From: Laburnicola sp. R22_1 | Taxonomy: Eukaryota; Ascomycota; Dothideomycetes; Pleosporales; Didymosphaeriaceae | Direction of reading: 5' to 3' | Length of the DNA: 64,000 nt | NCBI GenBank assembly: GCA_014281115.1 | Contig: JACONQ010000004.1 | Span: 2,542,001 to 2,606,000 of the forward strand | Shown here: positions 1 through 10,240 of the stretch, piece after piece | How the letters are laid out: each line of letters opens with the position of its first letter | Position numbering within the stretch: position 1 is the first letter of the stretch | Translations under genes and position numbers: made by a program | The notes under the pieces: model-generated | Databases searched by the model: none | Told to the model about the DNA's origin: nothing | Seen by the model: only the letters and a program-made list of their open reading frames with translations

Positions 1-1275
1 CGCTAGCGTGTACATGAGGATCTGCTTGACGGGAAGCGATGATGCCGAGGCCGAAACATTGTTGTAGAGCATCGACCCGAACATCATGCAGCACATGAGG
101 ATGGCGAAGATCAGGCCGAAGGGTAAATCTTTGCAAAGGGTTAATAATGATATCGAGAATCCCAAGACGTGAAGATCTTACCAGTTGTCGATCCTGATAC
201 CTCGTGGCAGAGCTTCAGTGCTGGGAACTTGAAAAAGATGAACAAGAACAGTGAGCCCTCGAAGAAGCACGACGTAAGCGCCAGAGTCAAAATATTCTTG
301 TCTGCAATGCATAAGTTAGCAACGCTCCCACATTTAGATGTGGGCACCATGCCTTCAAAGATTAATTTCAGGGCGGTTTTGGCGGGTACGTGCTCCTCTT
401 TGGCTTCCTCTGCTAGCAGACTGGTAGCTTCTGCTGTATATTCCTGTCGAGTACCGTAGTTTTCCGACTATGTGTCGTTAGTAATGCTCCAATGCGACTG
501 AAATAAATACTCACCCAGGTCTTCGAGATAACGACGAAGGCAATGAACATGCAAGCCATCGAGGCCATAAATGGCGCCTTTGCCGTGCCGACCATGTCGA
601 CCAGAGTCCCAGCTACAATACCGGCAACAATCGCAACGAAACTGTTCAAGGTGGTCATCATGCTGAAAATGCCACTCAAGGATGATTCCCGGTCGTCCAC
701 CATCAACTTGTTGAACTCGGCAACCAGCCAGCTCTCGAACACGCTGTACAACAAGGTCCCAGAAATACCGCCTAGCACGCGACCCAGAAACAGGACCCCA
801 ATATGATCGGTAAGAAGCGTGAGGCAGGAACATGAGTAGATGACGCAGTAGGCGAGACATGCTGCTTTGCGGCCAAAACGATCCGCGAATGCGCCTGCGA
901 ATGAGGCGGAGACGCCGCCCGCAAGAAAGCCGACCATGAAGAGAAGAGCAACCTGGCTCTCCGCAAGGCCTTTCTCATCTATTTCGGTCAGTCGCTGACT
1001 GTTTACAAGCTCTCGAATCACATACCTTTGTAGATGGGGTAAATGTACGGTCCTTGGAGCCAGTCCGCGCCGTTGACTAGCAAGAAGACTGGCAAGAACT
1101 TCCATTTCAGTTGTCGTACTCTGGCAGCATCGTCGTCTTCTCGTCCTCGGTGTTCGACCTTTTCGGAACTCGTTGGTGTTTCTGTGAATGTGCCCGTCTT
1201 TGCGCGGTAAGAGCGAAGCAACACAACGCTGTTCAACAGCAATAGCCCCGCAAAAGTGCTCCGGTAGAGATCCAT
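1..1275 (-). CDS. MFSD5-like major facilitator (molybdate-anion transporter family), 5' part, four exons
   Basis: Membrane transporter of the major facilitator superfamily, closest by eye to the MFSD5/molybdate-anion transporter family; the substrate in fungi is inferred. Exons on the minus strand: 1275-1026, 978-515, 443-182, 128-1 (continues off the window). Introns of 47, 71 and 53 nt have GT/AG ends and CTGAC, CTAAC or TTAAC branch sites. Joined, they give about 368 codons with no stop; the family is about 450 aa, so roughly 80 residues are missing. Visible family signatures: ADWLQGPYIYPIYK near residue 75, the loop-2 motif ADRFGRKAACLAYC, then GRVLGGISGTLLYSVFESW, and FFEGSLFLFIFF in exon 3. 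Several hydrophobic helices are evident. Start: the upstream in-frame codon at 1287 is GTG, so ATG 1275 (MDLYRSTF) is chosen. Base composition is normal and there is no RIP damage. Confidence 0.9.
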
Positions 1276-2540
1276 GGTGTTCGTCACTGATGTTGAGTCA
1301 GTGCAAGTGGTGTTGAAGTGTGGTTGCTTGGGCGCTGATCAGGTACACCAGACAATATTCATTGTTAGGAACCGCCAAGGCCAAACGCACGGCCAGTCGC
1401 GAGTGGCAGATCCCGCATCCACCCATCCCGCCCCTGGGGGCGGCTGCGTAATCGCGCGTTGCGAGGCCCGGACCAAGTCAACCCTGACGCCTGAGGGACT
1501 CGGGACCTGAAGGCTGACACGTCTCAAATCTCTCCCTCCGGGACGGCCGCTTTATTTATGAAATACAATGACATCATAACCTATGACCCGCCACCTCCTT
1601 GTATGTACTTGCGGCGTTGTCTGCAAGCGGAAAGGAGTCGGGCGGCGGGGCGTTTGGTACTATTGCGGCAAGGCACGCGTTCGCACTGCATCTACCAAAT
1701 GTATGGGGAACAACGCTCTTGTCAAGAAAGGGCAGCGATTGGCGTCGTGTTATTGAGATCGATAATTGAAGGACACCCAAAGGCGATGTCGCCGTTGTAC
1801 ATCTTAAAACAGTCACTTCTCCGACATCTGGACCTAACTTTTGGAACCAAGACTCATCTTCCATCCGGGGATCTTGGTGCTAGCCACAAGCATTTTGATC
1901 GGCATAAGCTAGAAGGGCCAACGCTTACCTAACACCGGGTTTTCCTGTACTTCGTGAGGCTTTGAATGTTTGGATCAACCAGAGAAAGCCCACCTTATCC
2001 ATGTATTTACCCACAGTACGCGACACGCTCACGAGATATTTTTTCAAATGTCCCCTTCACAAGCAGACGCGTTCACATCCACGGTCGGGCATGATCCCTG
2101 TTGTGTCTCTCAGGTACACGTCGCCCTTCTGAGTTCTAGAAGGCCCAGGCCCCACTTTACCAAGGGGATACGAGCACTCCCTGCGACCTGGGAAACAGCG
2201 CGCGCACATGCTCTTGATGCCATGCCACTGGTTATTTGACTCTTTAGCCATTGGTAGTAGCCTGTCAGTGAAAATGCGCGCACCCAGGGTATTCGAGCTC
2301 AGCCTGCGCCGAAATTGCAAATGGCTGCATAAAACCCCAATGTGAACCGACGTGTTCCTCGTACGAGAATTTGTTTTTGCTGCGCCCGCGAGAACACCCA
2401 GCCGAACGAATTTTGGATGCACGTTTCCCAATCGTTTGTACTGGGGTCCGCATGCCCTGCGTCGGGATCACCCCACATGCACGCGATGCACGCGACGAGC
2501 GCGGGACTCGCCGAGAAATACGAAAAGTGTTGAATGGGTA
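1276..2540. other. Intergenic region upstream of the transporter gene, no gene recognised
   Basis: Normal composition with CA, TG and CpG present, so not RIP-affected. It must hold the promoter of the minus-strand transporter. Several open frames of 60-125 codons on both strands overlap one another, match no family I recognise and have no splice context, so I leave them out. No tRNA, repeat or clear TATA element was identified. Confidence 0.6.
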
Positions 2541-2542
2541 CT

Positions 2543-2664
2543 CTACAGCTAGCTGTATAGATATTAATATCTAATACTCTATACTAGCAAGTGCAGAGAG
2601 TGCTTTACAGCTAGCTATATAAATATTAATATCTAATATTCTATACTAGCAAGTGTAGAGGGTG
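2543..2664. repeat. 62-bp direct repeat, two units, with internal palindrome
   Basis: Two units start near 2545 and 2607, each with ACAGCTAGCT, an AT palindrome AATATTAATATCT-like core, and CTATACTAGCAAGTG. The repeat sits exactly at the border between normal and RIP-affected DNA. It may be the remnant of a short element or the edge of RIP spreading. The following 120 bp hold nothing recognisable. Confidence 0.7.
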
Positions 2665-2784
2665 TATAGGGTAATTATATAAAAAAAGAAAATAATATAA
2701 TAAAACTAACTTTAATAATAATTACTTATATCTAAAAAGGGTATAAATAAAAAGAGAAAATTCTATAGTGTATAAGCTATAGTG

Positions 2785-4636
2785 TAATATATCCTATCAG
2801 CGAGCGGGTTAAATTAGCAAGTGGATCAGTTTTTGTTAAGACTATAACACCTCATAATAACTTATTATGTCTTAATAACACAACACGTTATTATTTAATA
2901 AAAAAGACAGAATTAAGCTTACCCTTTAGGCCTATTAGAATAAACAATTTTTAAGTCTATAACGCACCGCTAACGCATATAACGTCCTAAAAACTATAGT
3001 AGTCTACTAATATAATAGAATTATTATCTAAGTAGATAACTATACTAATATAGCGAAGCTTACTATAACTAAAGAGAAGACGCTTATCTAATATATACTT
3101 AATCTAGACTTGCAAGAATTTGCACTCTAGCTAGATAAGGTAGAGAATATAGCTAATAAACTACTAGCTACGCGGTATAGAGACTCTATAGGTAAATACT
3201 AGACTTAACACTTTATAAAGCGTATACCTAAGCTTAAAATAGCCTTTAATTAAGTAAAGGACTAATAGAGAATATAATAGGAGGATCTAGAGGTAATAAA
3301 CACGTAGTTTTAGCTTGTAGAGGAGATAAAAGCTAAGTATAGAATATAGGATTAAGACGTCTATAACTTTAATAAGACTAGCTTCTAGATAGAAGTTATT
3401 AGCTTAATAAAGGTTGTAATAGGCTTAGAGAGACGTTCTTAATCTAATCTTATCTAGCTAGGCAACTATAAGTAGGTTATAGTAATCTAGAGTATTTGCG
3501 CTACTAGGTATACTGCCCTACCTTTTATTATTTATAAAGGGCAAGTCTATATCTTAGTGTAGTATAAGAAGACTAGTATCCCCTATAATTAGAAGCTTTT
3601 AGTCTCTAAGACTAGCTAGACTAATAATAAGCTTAAAGTTGCGTAGTTAAAACACTTTAACACGTATATAAGGCCGCGTATAGTAGAGTTATAGAGGTTA
3701 CTTATTCTAAACGGCTATAAGAGCTACTAATCCTAAGATTTTAAGGATTACTACCTAGAATAGAGAATCCTAACCCTCTATATATCAGCGCACTTATCTT
3801 ATATTCTATAGCTGCTTAATATAGTCTATTTTGCGCTACTAAAGCTAAAGTACTTCTAGTGTATATAAGACTTAGCGCACTAACACGTCTTTTATATTAA
3901 CAAAGAGGGCTTTCTACTAGCCTTTTATAATGCGTTTTAATATATTTACACTAGAGAATTATAAGAAAGCCTTTAAGGCCTCTAGGCTTATTTCTTTAGA
4001 CGCGTTAGTGGTGGTAAATTGCCTTAACATATAACTTTACACCCTACTAGGACTACCTATACTAAATAAGCCTTAGTAATTAAAAACACTAAAAAACGCT
4101 ATTAAACTCTTATTACAGACTAAGCTAGTAATAGAATCTATTAAGAAATTACTAACTACTATTACTATAAGGCTTACATAGCTTATAAAGAGCGCTAAAA
4201 GTCTAGCTTACTAAGGTGTACTTATAACAGACTAACTTGCTAAGCTTTAGGAGCAGATAAAGCTATTTACTAAGCGAAAATCGCGTAAAAGGAAGCGTCT
4301 CTAGTATAGTAGAGTACTTAACTTTGGCTAGAAAGCAGATTTAGTAGCTAGAAGTCCCTCTATTAGGGCGAAATTGTCTAAAAGGGCGCAGGGTGGAGGT
4401 AACGCTAAGGGAGGCCCCTTAACACAACGCCGCTGCGGTAACTATAGGGGGACTAAGCATAATATAAAAATCTGCTAGAAGGCTAAAGAGTTATTATCTA
4501 GCTTAGATATTACTCTTAGTAGGCTATTTTTAGATAGTGTTAATAGTAATTTAAATTAAAGTTTGCAGTACTATAGTGTTGCTAAGAAAAACTAACCTAC
4601 TCGCTAATCTAACCCGCTCGCTAATAGGATATATTA
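2785..4636 (+). mobile_element. Fot1/pogo-type DNA transposon (Tc1/mariner superfamily), RIP-decayed
   Basis: About 1.85 kb, the usual length for Fot1-like elements. Terminal inverted repeats of about 48 bp (2785-2834 and 4588-4636) share the core AGCGAGCGGGTTA. They are flanked by TA-rich sequence consistent with TA target duplication. The interior codes on the plus strand for a decayed DDE transposase with a zinc knuckle. The TIRs hold few CA/TG sites and so kept their sequence while the ORF was destroyed. Confidence 0.88.
2960..4560 (+). pseudogene. Fot1/pogo transposase (CENP-B type HTH + DDE), destroyed by RIP
   Basis: Transposase that would cut and paste the surrounding element by binding its TIRs. 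Reading through TAA/TAG, the order is: a CENP-B/Tc5-like DNA-binding region (about 3060-3330, with TKEKTLI and KLLATRYRD), then the DDE domain. The first catalytic region reads VYNFNKTSF near 3363 (family VYNFDETGF, Asp and Glu changed). The second is LILNGYKSY near 3700 (family LILDGHESH), and the third lies near 3830. Near 4425-4480 a C-terminal CCHC-like knuckle reads RRCGNYRGTKHN with one Cys lost. Dozens of stops and Asp to Asn or Gly to Arg/Lys changes fit G-to-A damage. Not functional. Confidence 0.85.
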
Positions 4637-4664
4637 TAGGTATTATATAATTCCTATATAATAC

Positions 4665-4813
4665 TATGGGAGAACCTAGTTCTAATTAAGACTTAGTAGA
4701 AAGATAGATTAAGTTATATGTACCAGAAGAAAAAAACCGCCTATTAAATTCTTAAGAGCTAATTAGGCACCGGCTTATCACATAACCTATATAGTAGAGT
4801 TTATTCTACTATA
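4665..4813 (-). repeat. G1 3' LTR
   Basis: 149 bp, the same length as 22962-23110. Both copies carry AGAACCTAGTTCTAATTAAG and CACCGGCTTA. The adjoining inner sequence 4814-4830 is purine-rich on the minus strand (TAGGTAGAAAGGTA), the expected polypurine tract for plus-strand priming. Confidence 0.9.
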
Positions 4814-5144
4814 TACCTTTCTACCTATAGAAGCTTGGTCCTATTAAGCTTTATACTAAACACCCTTCTAGAAAACACTCTAAATATTTCACAGAGCCTC
4901 CTACTAGTAAGTAGAGATTAGGCCCGCCTCTAATAGTAAGCTTCGCTAATTACCTAGCTTTATATAACCTTAAATAATAGCCTATAAACGCCCACCTATT
5001 TTTATTACTAACCTACCTATTCTACTTACTCTTCGCACTCTTATAATTTTCCTATAGTTTAGCTTCTTATCCTTCTAAACCCTAAACCATTCTTAAGCCT
5101 TTACTTAGCCTGCCTTATTATGTCTCCCTATCTTTAGATTAACT

Positions 5145-8100
5145 ATGCCCTAGGCGTCTACGCATCTAGCCGCCTTAGTTCTAGTAGTAGTAGTAGCGGC
5201 GGCAAGCCTTTTTATTAAGGCGATAATAGTGCAGACTCTAGTAGTTTTAACCTTCTGCTAGTGTCTAAAAAGTCCTCTATTAGCGCATTTATTACCTTCT
5301 TGTCTCTGTATAAGTCCCTCGCATCCTAATAGTCTCTTAGACTAACTTCTAGGAAGTAATTCCTCTCTTAGACGCACATATTAGCTTTAACGTTATAGCC
5401 TAAGTTTTTGCAGCTCTTAGGCAGAGCGTTAGTAATAATAATAACCTATCTTTTAGTTTACAACCCTAGGTAAATAGTTAAGATAATTTTATACTTTAGT
5501 TAGACTATAACCCTAATAAACTTATAATTAATGCCTTACTCTTTTATTTTCTCTACTATAGTTAGAAAGCGCGATAATGCAACACTAAGGATAAGCGAGT
5601 TGCATTCTACTAGGCCTAATAGTTTAAATTATTAAATAATAAAGGCCCTTATTCTATATACCTGCTAAGCCTATTCGCCACTACTACCTAAGGACGTATT
5701 AACTTTACCTATTCTCCTATTATAGGCGATAACACTCTGTTCTATAATAGGTGCCTATTAGTGTAGTGTTAGTATTTCTAGTTCGCTAATAATAATATAG
5801 AACTGCTATTTAGTAGCGTATATATAGCCTGCTATATCTATAATAAAAGCGCCCTATACTCTTTTATTCTAGGTATGCTACGCTATTTCTCTCTTTATAG
5901 GCATACACCCTAAATGCCTCTTAAGTTAACTATTAAATAGGTCTTTATCCTTTACCTTCTAATTTTTCTTCTATGCGTTAAGCACGCATTATAAACCTTA
6001 ATACTTAGACCTAAGTACTACTTAGCTCTTTAGGAGTAACGTCTATATTTAAGAGCCTTATAATTAGTGATAACCTCGAATTTCTGTCTTAGTTAACTCC
6101 TAACTCTCTAATTCTATATCCTTTAGCTTCGCCCTTAGACACTATTTATCTAGCTTCTTTTTAATCTTCTTCTTACGCAAGCTGCACCACTACGTGTACC
6201 TATGCTCCTAACTAGTCTAGAGTACCTACTTACTAGACTACTCTAGAAATAGGCCTATTAGCTTCTTAGATAGTTCTAGTACTACTTTTAGTCCTTGCCT
6301 ATTATGCAACTGCAATTTATGCATTCTAAGGAAGGGGAAGAGCTCTAAGAAGATATTAGGCACGCTTTAACTATTAGCCTAATAGTCCTTCCTCTCCTTA
6401 TAACACTAATGCAGAGAATAAAGCCTAGACTTAAGTTTCCTAGAAGTTGTAGCGCTCTCTAGAGTAGGACTTCTTTTAGAGGTTGTTGCAGAATCCCTAA
6501 GTTTAGGCTAGAGTCGCTTAGGCTTATAGGTTTTATAATAAGTGTAAGAAGGAAAAAGAGTAGAAGAAGAGTAGTAGTTTTAGCCTATAGCTTGCTAGTA
6601 ATAGCTACAAAAGTCTCTTTTTACCTAAGAGCTACTTAGACTTTAGATAGCTTATTAGTACTTAAATGCATCTCTTATCCCTGCTATACTCTACTCCTTT
6701 TCTTATAATACTATATCTTTCTATCTGTGCCTATAAGCTCTTTGCTCTTTAATTACTATTTATAAGTGCCTAATTTGCCCTTAGAGTTTCTTGCTAGTAG
6801 TAACGTGGTCGCACTTTCCTTAAAGAGTACTACTATCTATTACTAGTCTAGAAGCGGCGTTTGCGTACACGCCTTACCTTATATAATCTAATAGAGCCTT
6901 ACAGCTGCTTAGAGTATATAACCTGCCCTTTATGTCCTTCTACTTCTCTCCTTATTTTGCTGTTCTAATTTTTCTACCTAATAGTCTTAATCTTCTTCTT
7001 AACTATGGCTGCTATCGACTTCTTCTTTAGTAGCCACGCCTCTAGTGCTGGCGACAACAACAATAGTAATGGTAAGAAAAGCGGCTAAGGCTTATAATAG
7101 CCCTTACTACTGCCTATTAATAACGCCTTATAATTGCTCCTATTCTATTATGCGTATGCCTACCCTAATTATCTCTTAGCTTACTAACTTATATCCTAGT
7201 TATTACCCTCTTAAATTAGCTATATAACTTTGATACTATCTATAAGATTGTAAGACTTTTACGCGATGTTTACGCTAAGTATTTATTATTAGACTACTTT
7301 ATATAGTTTGCTTAAGGTATAGGCAGCTTTAAGATTAACTCTAATCCTGCTAATAACACTTCTATCGCCTATACTATCCTATTTTGTTAGCTATACTAAG
7401 CTACTCTTATAAAAAATATAAGCACTAATAAATAGAGGCGCAATTCCTTTAAATAGCGCTTAGTGTCTAGTTATACTTCTTATGCATCTTATCTTCCTAC
7501 GCTTCTCTTTACTATGGGCTAAGGCTATATTAACTATAATTTTAGTGCGGCTAAGGGTAATTATAATTAAGTCTACAGGGCTTATATCTAGAGTTATTAT
7601 CCCTACTTTTAGTATATTAATAGTAGTTAGCGCCTTCTCCTTAAGGGCTACTATATTCTATGCTAGACAACTTCCTAATATTAGTAGTACTTCTTTAACT
7701 GCTATAGTAAGCCTAATTCGCTCTTAACTAGTTCTCTATTACTAATCTACCTACCTAGCTTTATTCTCTCTAGTATCCGCTATAAACACTTAAGCTAATT
7801 CTTTCTAGTAAAGTTATTAGCAAGTGTGTAAGCTATAGATAGCGCAACTAGAAGTAAATATCTATATCTATAATAGAATTAGTAAGCTGCTTAGTTCTAG
7901 CGATACTACTATAATGCTTTCTACTAGGCACTCTAGCAGGCCTTATCTAATTATTAAGAGTTCCTTAGAGGCGCCTAATTTTTTATTAGGCACTAATTCT
8001 AATATTACTAAGCCTTTCCTACGCATACCCCTCTTTAGGCGTTATTATGCCTGGTCTATTATCCTTTTTAGTAGTAACAGTAATAGTCCTTTCTTATTCT

Positions 8101-8250
8101 AAGGTTCTTCCTATACACCGCTCTTTTCCTATCCTTCTTAACTTATTGTCTTCTCTAGTAGCGATAGTGGTAGCCCTTCTCTATCTTAGGGCTAAACTAC
8201 TCCCACTTCTAATTGTCTGCTCTTTAGCCCTCATTTCTCTTTAGGTTAGG
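5145..8250 (-). pseudogene. ORF-X: long unidentified third ORF of G1, downstream of integrase
   Basis: A single minus-strand register stays open for at least 1,000 codons when TAA/TAG are allowed; I saw no other class of disruption in the parts read. I do not recognise the protein. It is rich in Gln, Leu, Lys and Arg with probable coiled-coil stretches. Legible pieces include KELLIIRQGLLECLVE, KELAQVFIADTRENKAR, ERIRLTIAVKEVLLILG, DYIRQGVYANAASRLVIDS, CDHVTTSKKLQGQIRHL, AFIIDIAGYIYATK, QVYRIRAFIIQQFKLLG and RDLYRDKKVINALIEDFL. It ends near 5145, before the polypurine tract, and may reach up to the end of integrase near 8850. The plus-strand frames here are antisense shadows: they give implausible Leu/Ser-rich products. 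An additional protein of G1 is the simplest reading; a separate nested element is possible. Confidence 0.65.
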
Positions 8251-9282
8251 TCTTACTTAATATAGTGCTATAGATTAGCTTTTTATTCTTTAACTTATCC
8301 TCCTTTTAGACTACTAACAATCCTTCTAAAGTTTTATTCCACTCGCCTTTCCCTATATATTTAGCTTCCTAATAGTCTATTAATTTCGCCCACACTTTTT
8401 CATCCCTACTTAGCCGTAGTAGTATAATTTCCTCTCTTTCTTCTTTAGGTCTGTCCTTTATTCCTTCTAATCTCTCTGCCTAAACTATACACCTGGGTTT
8501 AGGCCCTAGCGAAACTTAAGCTATAGAGTAAGGTAGCCCTATGCCTCGCTTCTATTAGAGTCGCAATCTAAACCCTAATTATAGCTTAGGCTATAGTAGT
8601 TATAGGGGTTTAGATTCTTATAAAGGTTAGCATAGTAGTTCTTAGCTTTTAATTTTCTAGCTATCTAATTATTAGTTAGACTCTATTATTAGAGTCTATA
8701 GGTTGCGATTCTGTTCTAGTAATTATATATGTATATTAGACTTTAATTTAACTTAGTACTAATACTATTATTCTATCTTTTTCTCTAACTTTTCTTTTTT
8801 AACTACTTTCTTCCCCCCTTAAGAAATAAGCTATTTCTTAGCTTATAATGCGCTAATATTCTAGCTAGCTTACTCCTCCTAATAGGCAAAGTCTAAGGGG
8901 TTAAAGTTTGCTAGTGGCAGCGGAATCCCTACTTATTTTATCTTTATAGGAATATCTTATATATATCTTGCTAGCCTTTATAATCTACGCGTAAATATAG
9001 AATGTTTAGGCTTAGGCCTCTACATAACTTTATTAAAGTCTATAGAATTAATTTCCTTTAAGAGATTAGTAATTTCTTCTAAGAGGTTATTAGTGTTTAT
9101 AATATTAGGTTCTAGTATTATATTAAAGTCTATTATCGTGCGCGAATAGAATTAAATAATGCAATTGCCTGGCATTCTATTACGAAAGAGTGTTTTATTA
9201 AGCTCCTTAAGTATATACTATGCTTTACTATATAGTAGCATGGCCCTAATTCTAAAGAGGCCTTAGTACATCAGGAAAAATT

Positions 9283-9490
9283 TTGAGCGTGCGTGCGCAC
9301 CTGTGGCACCTGGGCGGCTCTGCGCACGCTTGCGCACCAAAAGCGCTCCAAGCGCACCCGCGATACTACTTTTTTTTTAGCGTGCGCATGCGCACCTATG
9401 CCGCTAGTGCACCTAGGGCACCTATGCCGCCAGGGCACCTAGGGCACCTAGGGCACCTAGTGTTTATAGGGCACCTATAGCACCTAGGCT
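9283..9490. repeat. GC-rich 10-bp minisatellite in the left end of the MITE
   Basis: Repeats of GGGCACCTAG and variants (GGCACCTATGCCGC), preceded by a GCGTGCGCAC-rich block. It is open in one plus frame for 65 codons, but this is a repeat translation, not a gene. Confidence 0.8.
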
Positions 9491-10104
9491 ATTAAAATAA
9501 TGCTGATTAATCAGCAAATAAAGCTCTTTAATTGGCTAAAATTTTAAAAAAAGCTTAGTAATCTACTTAGTAATCTACTTAGTAAGCTTTTAAAAAATTA
9601 GATTTTTTAAAGTATAAAGTCCTTTACTAAATAGCAATTAGTAGTTAATATAATAGTATTAATTACTAGCGTATTATATAGAGTTTCTACCTAACTCTAA
9701 ATTCTAAGTTTTGTAGGTTTAAAAATAGAAAAAATATAGTTTTATAATTAGTTAAAAGAATTAGATTAGACGAAAATTAGTGGCTTAGCAAAGAACACTA
9801 TTTAAAAAAGTTTAAACTTTAATAACTTTTTAACTACTTTACTTTTATTAAAACTTTTTAATATTTATATATTATATTATTAGTACTATATATTCATATA
9901 ATATTATTACGTAATATATATAATAACTAGCAAAATAAAGAGTTCTTTATTAATTACTAACTAATTACGTAATAAACATAGTATTTTTAAATTAAATAAT
10001 TAAAGACTAGTATTTTCTTTATAAATCTATTAAAAAAATTAAATTTATAGCTTTACTAGTTAAAAAGTTATAAAGCTTTAAAAAATTACTTATTTAGACT
10101 ATTT

Positions 10105-10240
10105 GTGCACATTTGCGCAAGTCTGCGTAAGTCTGCGTATCTTTAAGCATTTTTGTGCTAACAAATTGCTTGTGCAAAAATGCGCACAAATGCGCAACTT
10201 TGCGCACGTCTGCGCACGTCTGCGCACGTCTAAGCAGCCT
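10105..10240. repeat. GCGCA-rich minisatellite in the right end of the MITE
   Basis: Degenerate units of about 10 bp, ending in four ACGTCTGCGC-type repeats before the right TIR. Composition mirrors the left end of the same element and contrasts with the AT-rich core. Confidence 0.8.

Noticed and set aside
129..200. Alternative intron 3 donor at position 200 (GTATCA)
   Set aside because: It would put exon 4 in the wrong frame with an early stop. The donor at 181 (GTAAGA) keeps the frame and the family sequence.
1276..1287. Upstream start of the transporter at position 1287
   Set aside because: The codon there is GTG; a nuclear fungal gene should start at ATG, and ATG 1275 gives the family-like start MDLYRS.
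1558..2574. Several overlapping ORFs of 60-125 codons in the intergenic region
   Set aside because: They overlap on both strands, show no known domain or intron context, and look like chance frames in unmutated DNA.
7005..8250. Plus-strand ORF series starting with an ATG at 7005
   Set aside because: It is Leu/Ser/Tyr-rich and antisense to ORF-X. The minus register is more protein-like and co-directional with G1 Pol.
9283..9480. 65-codon plus ORF
   Set aside because: Translation of a GC-rich minisatellite inside a MITE.
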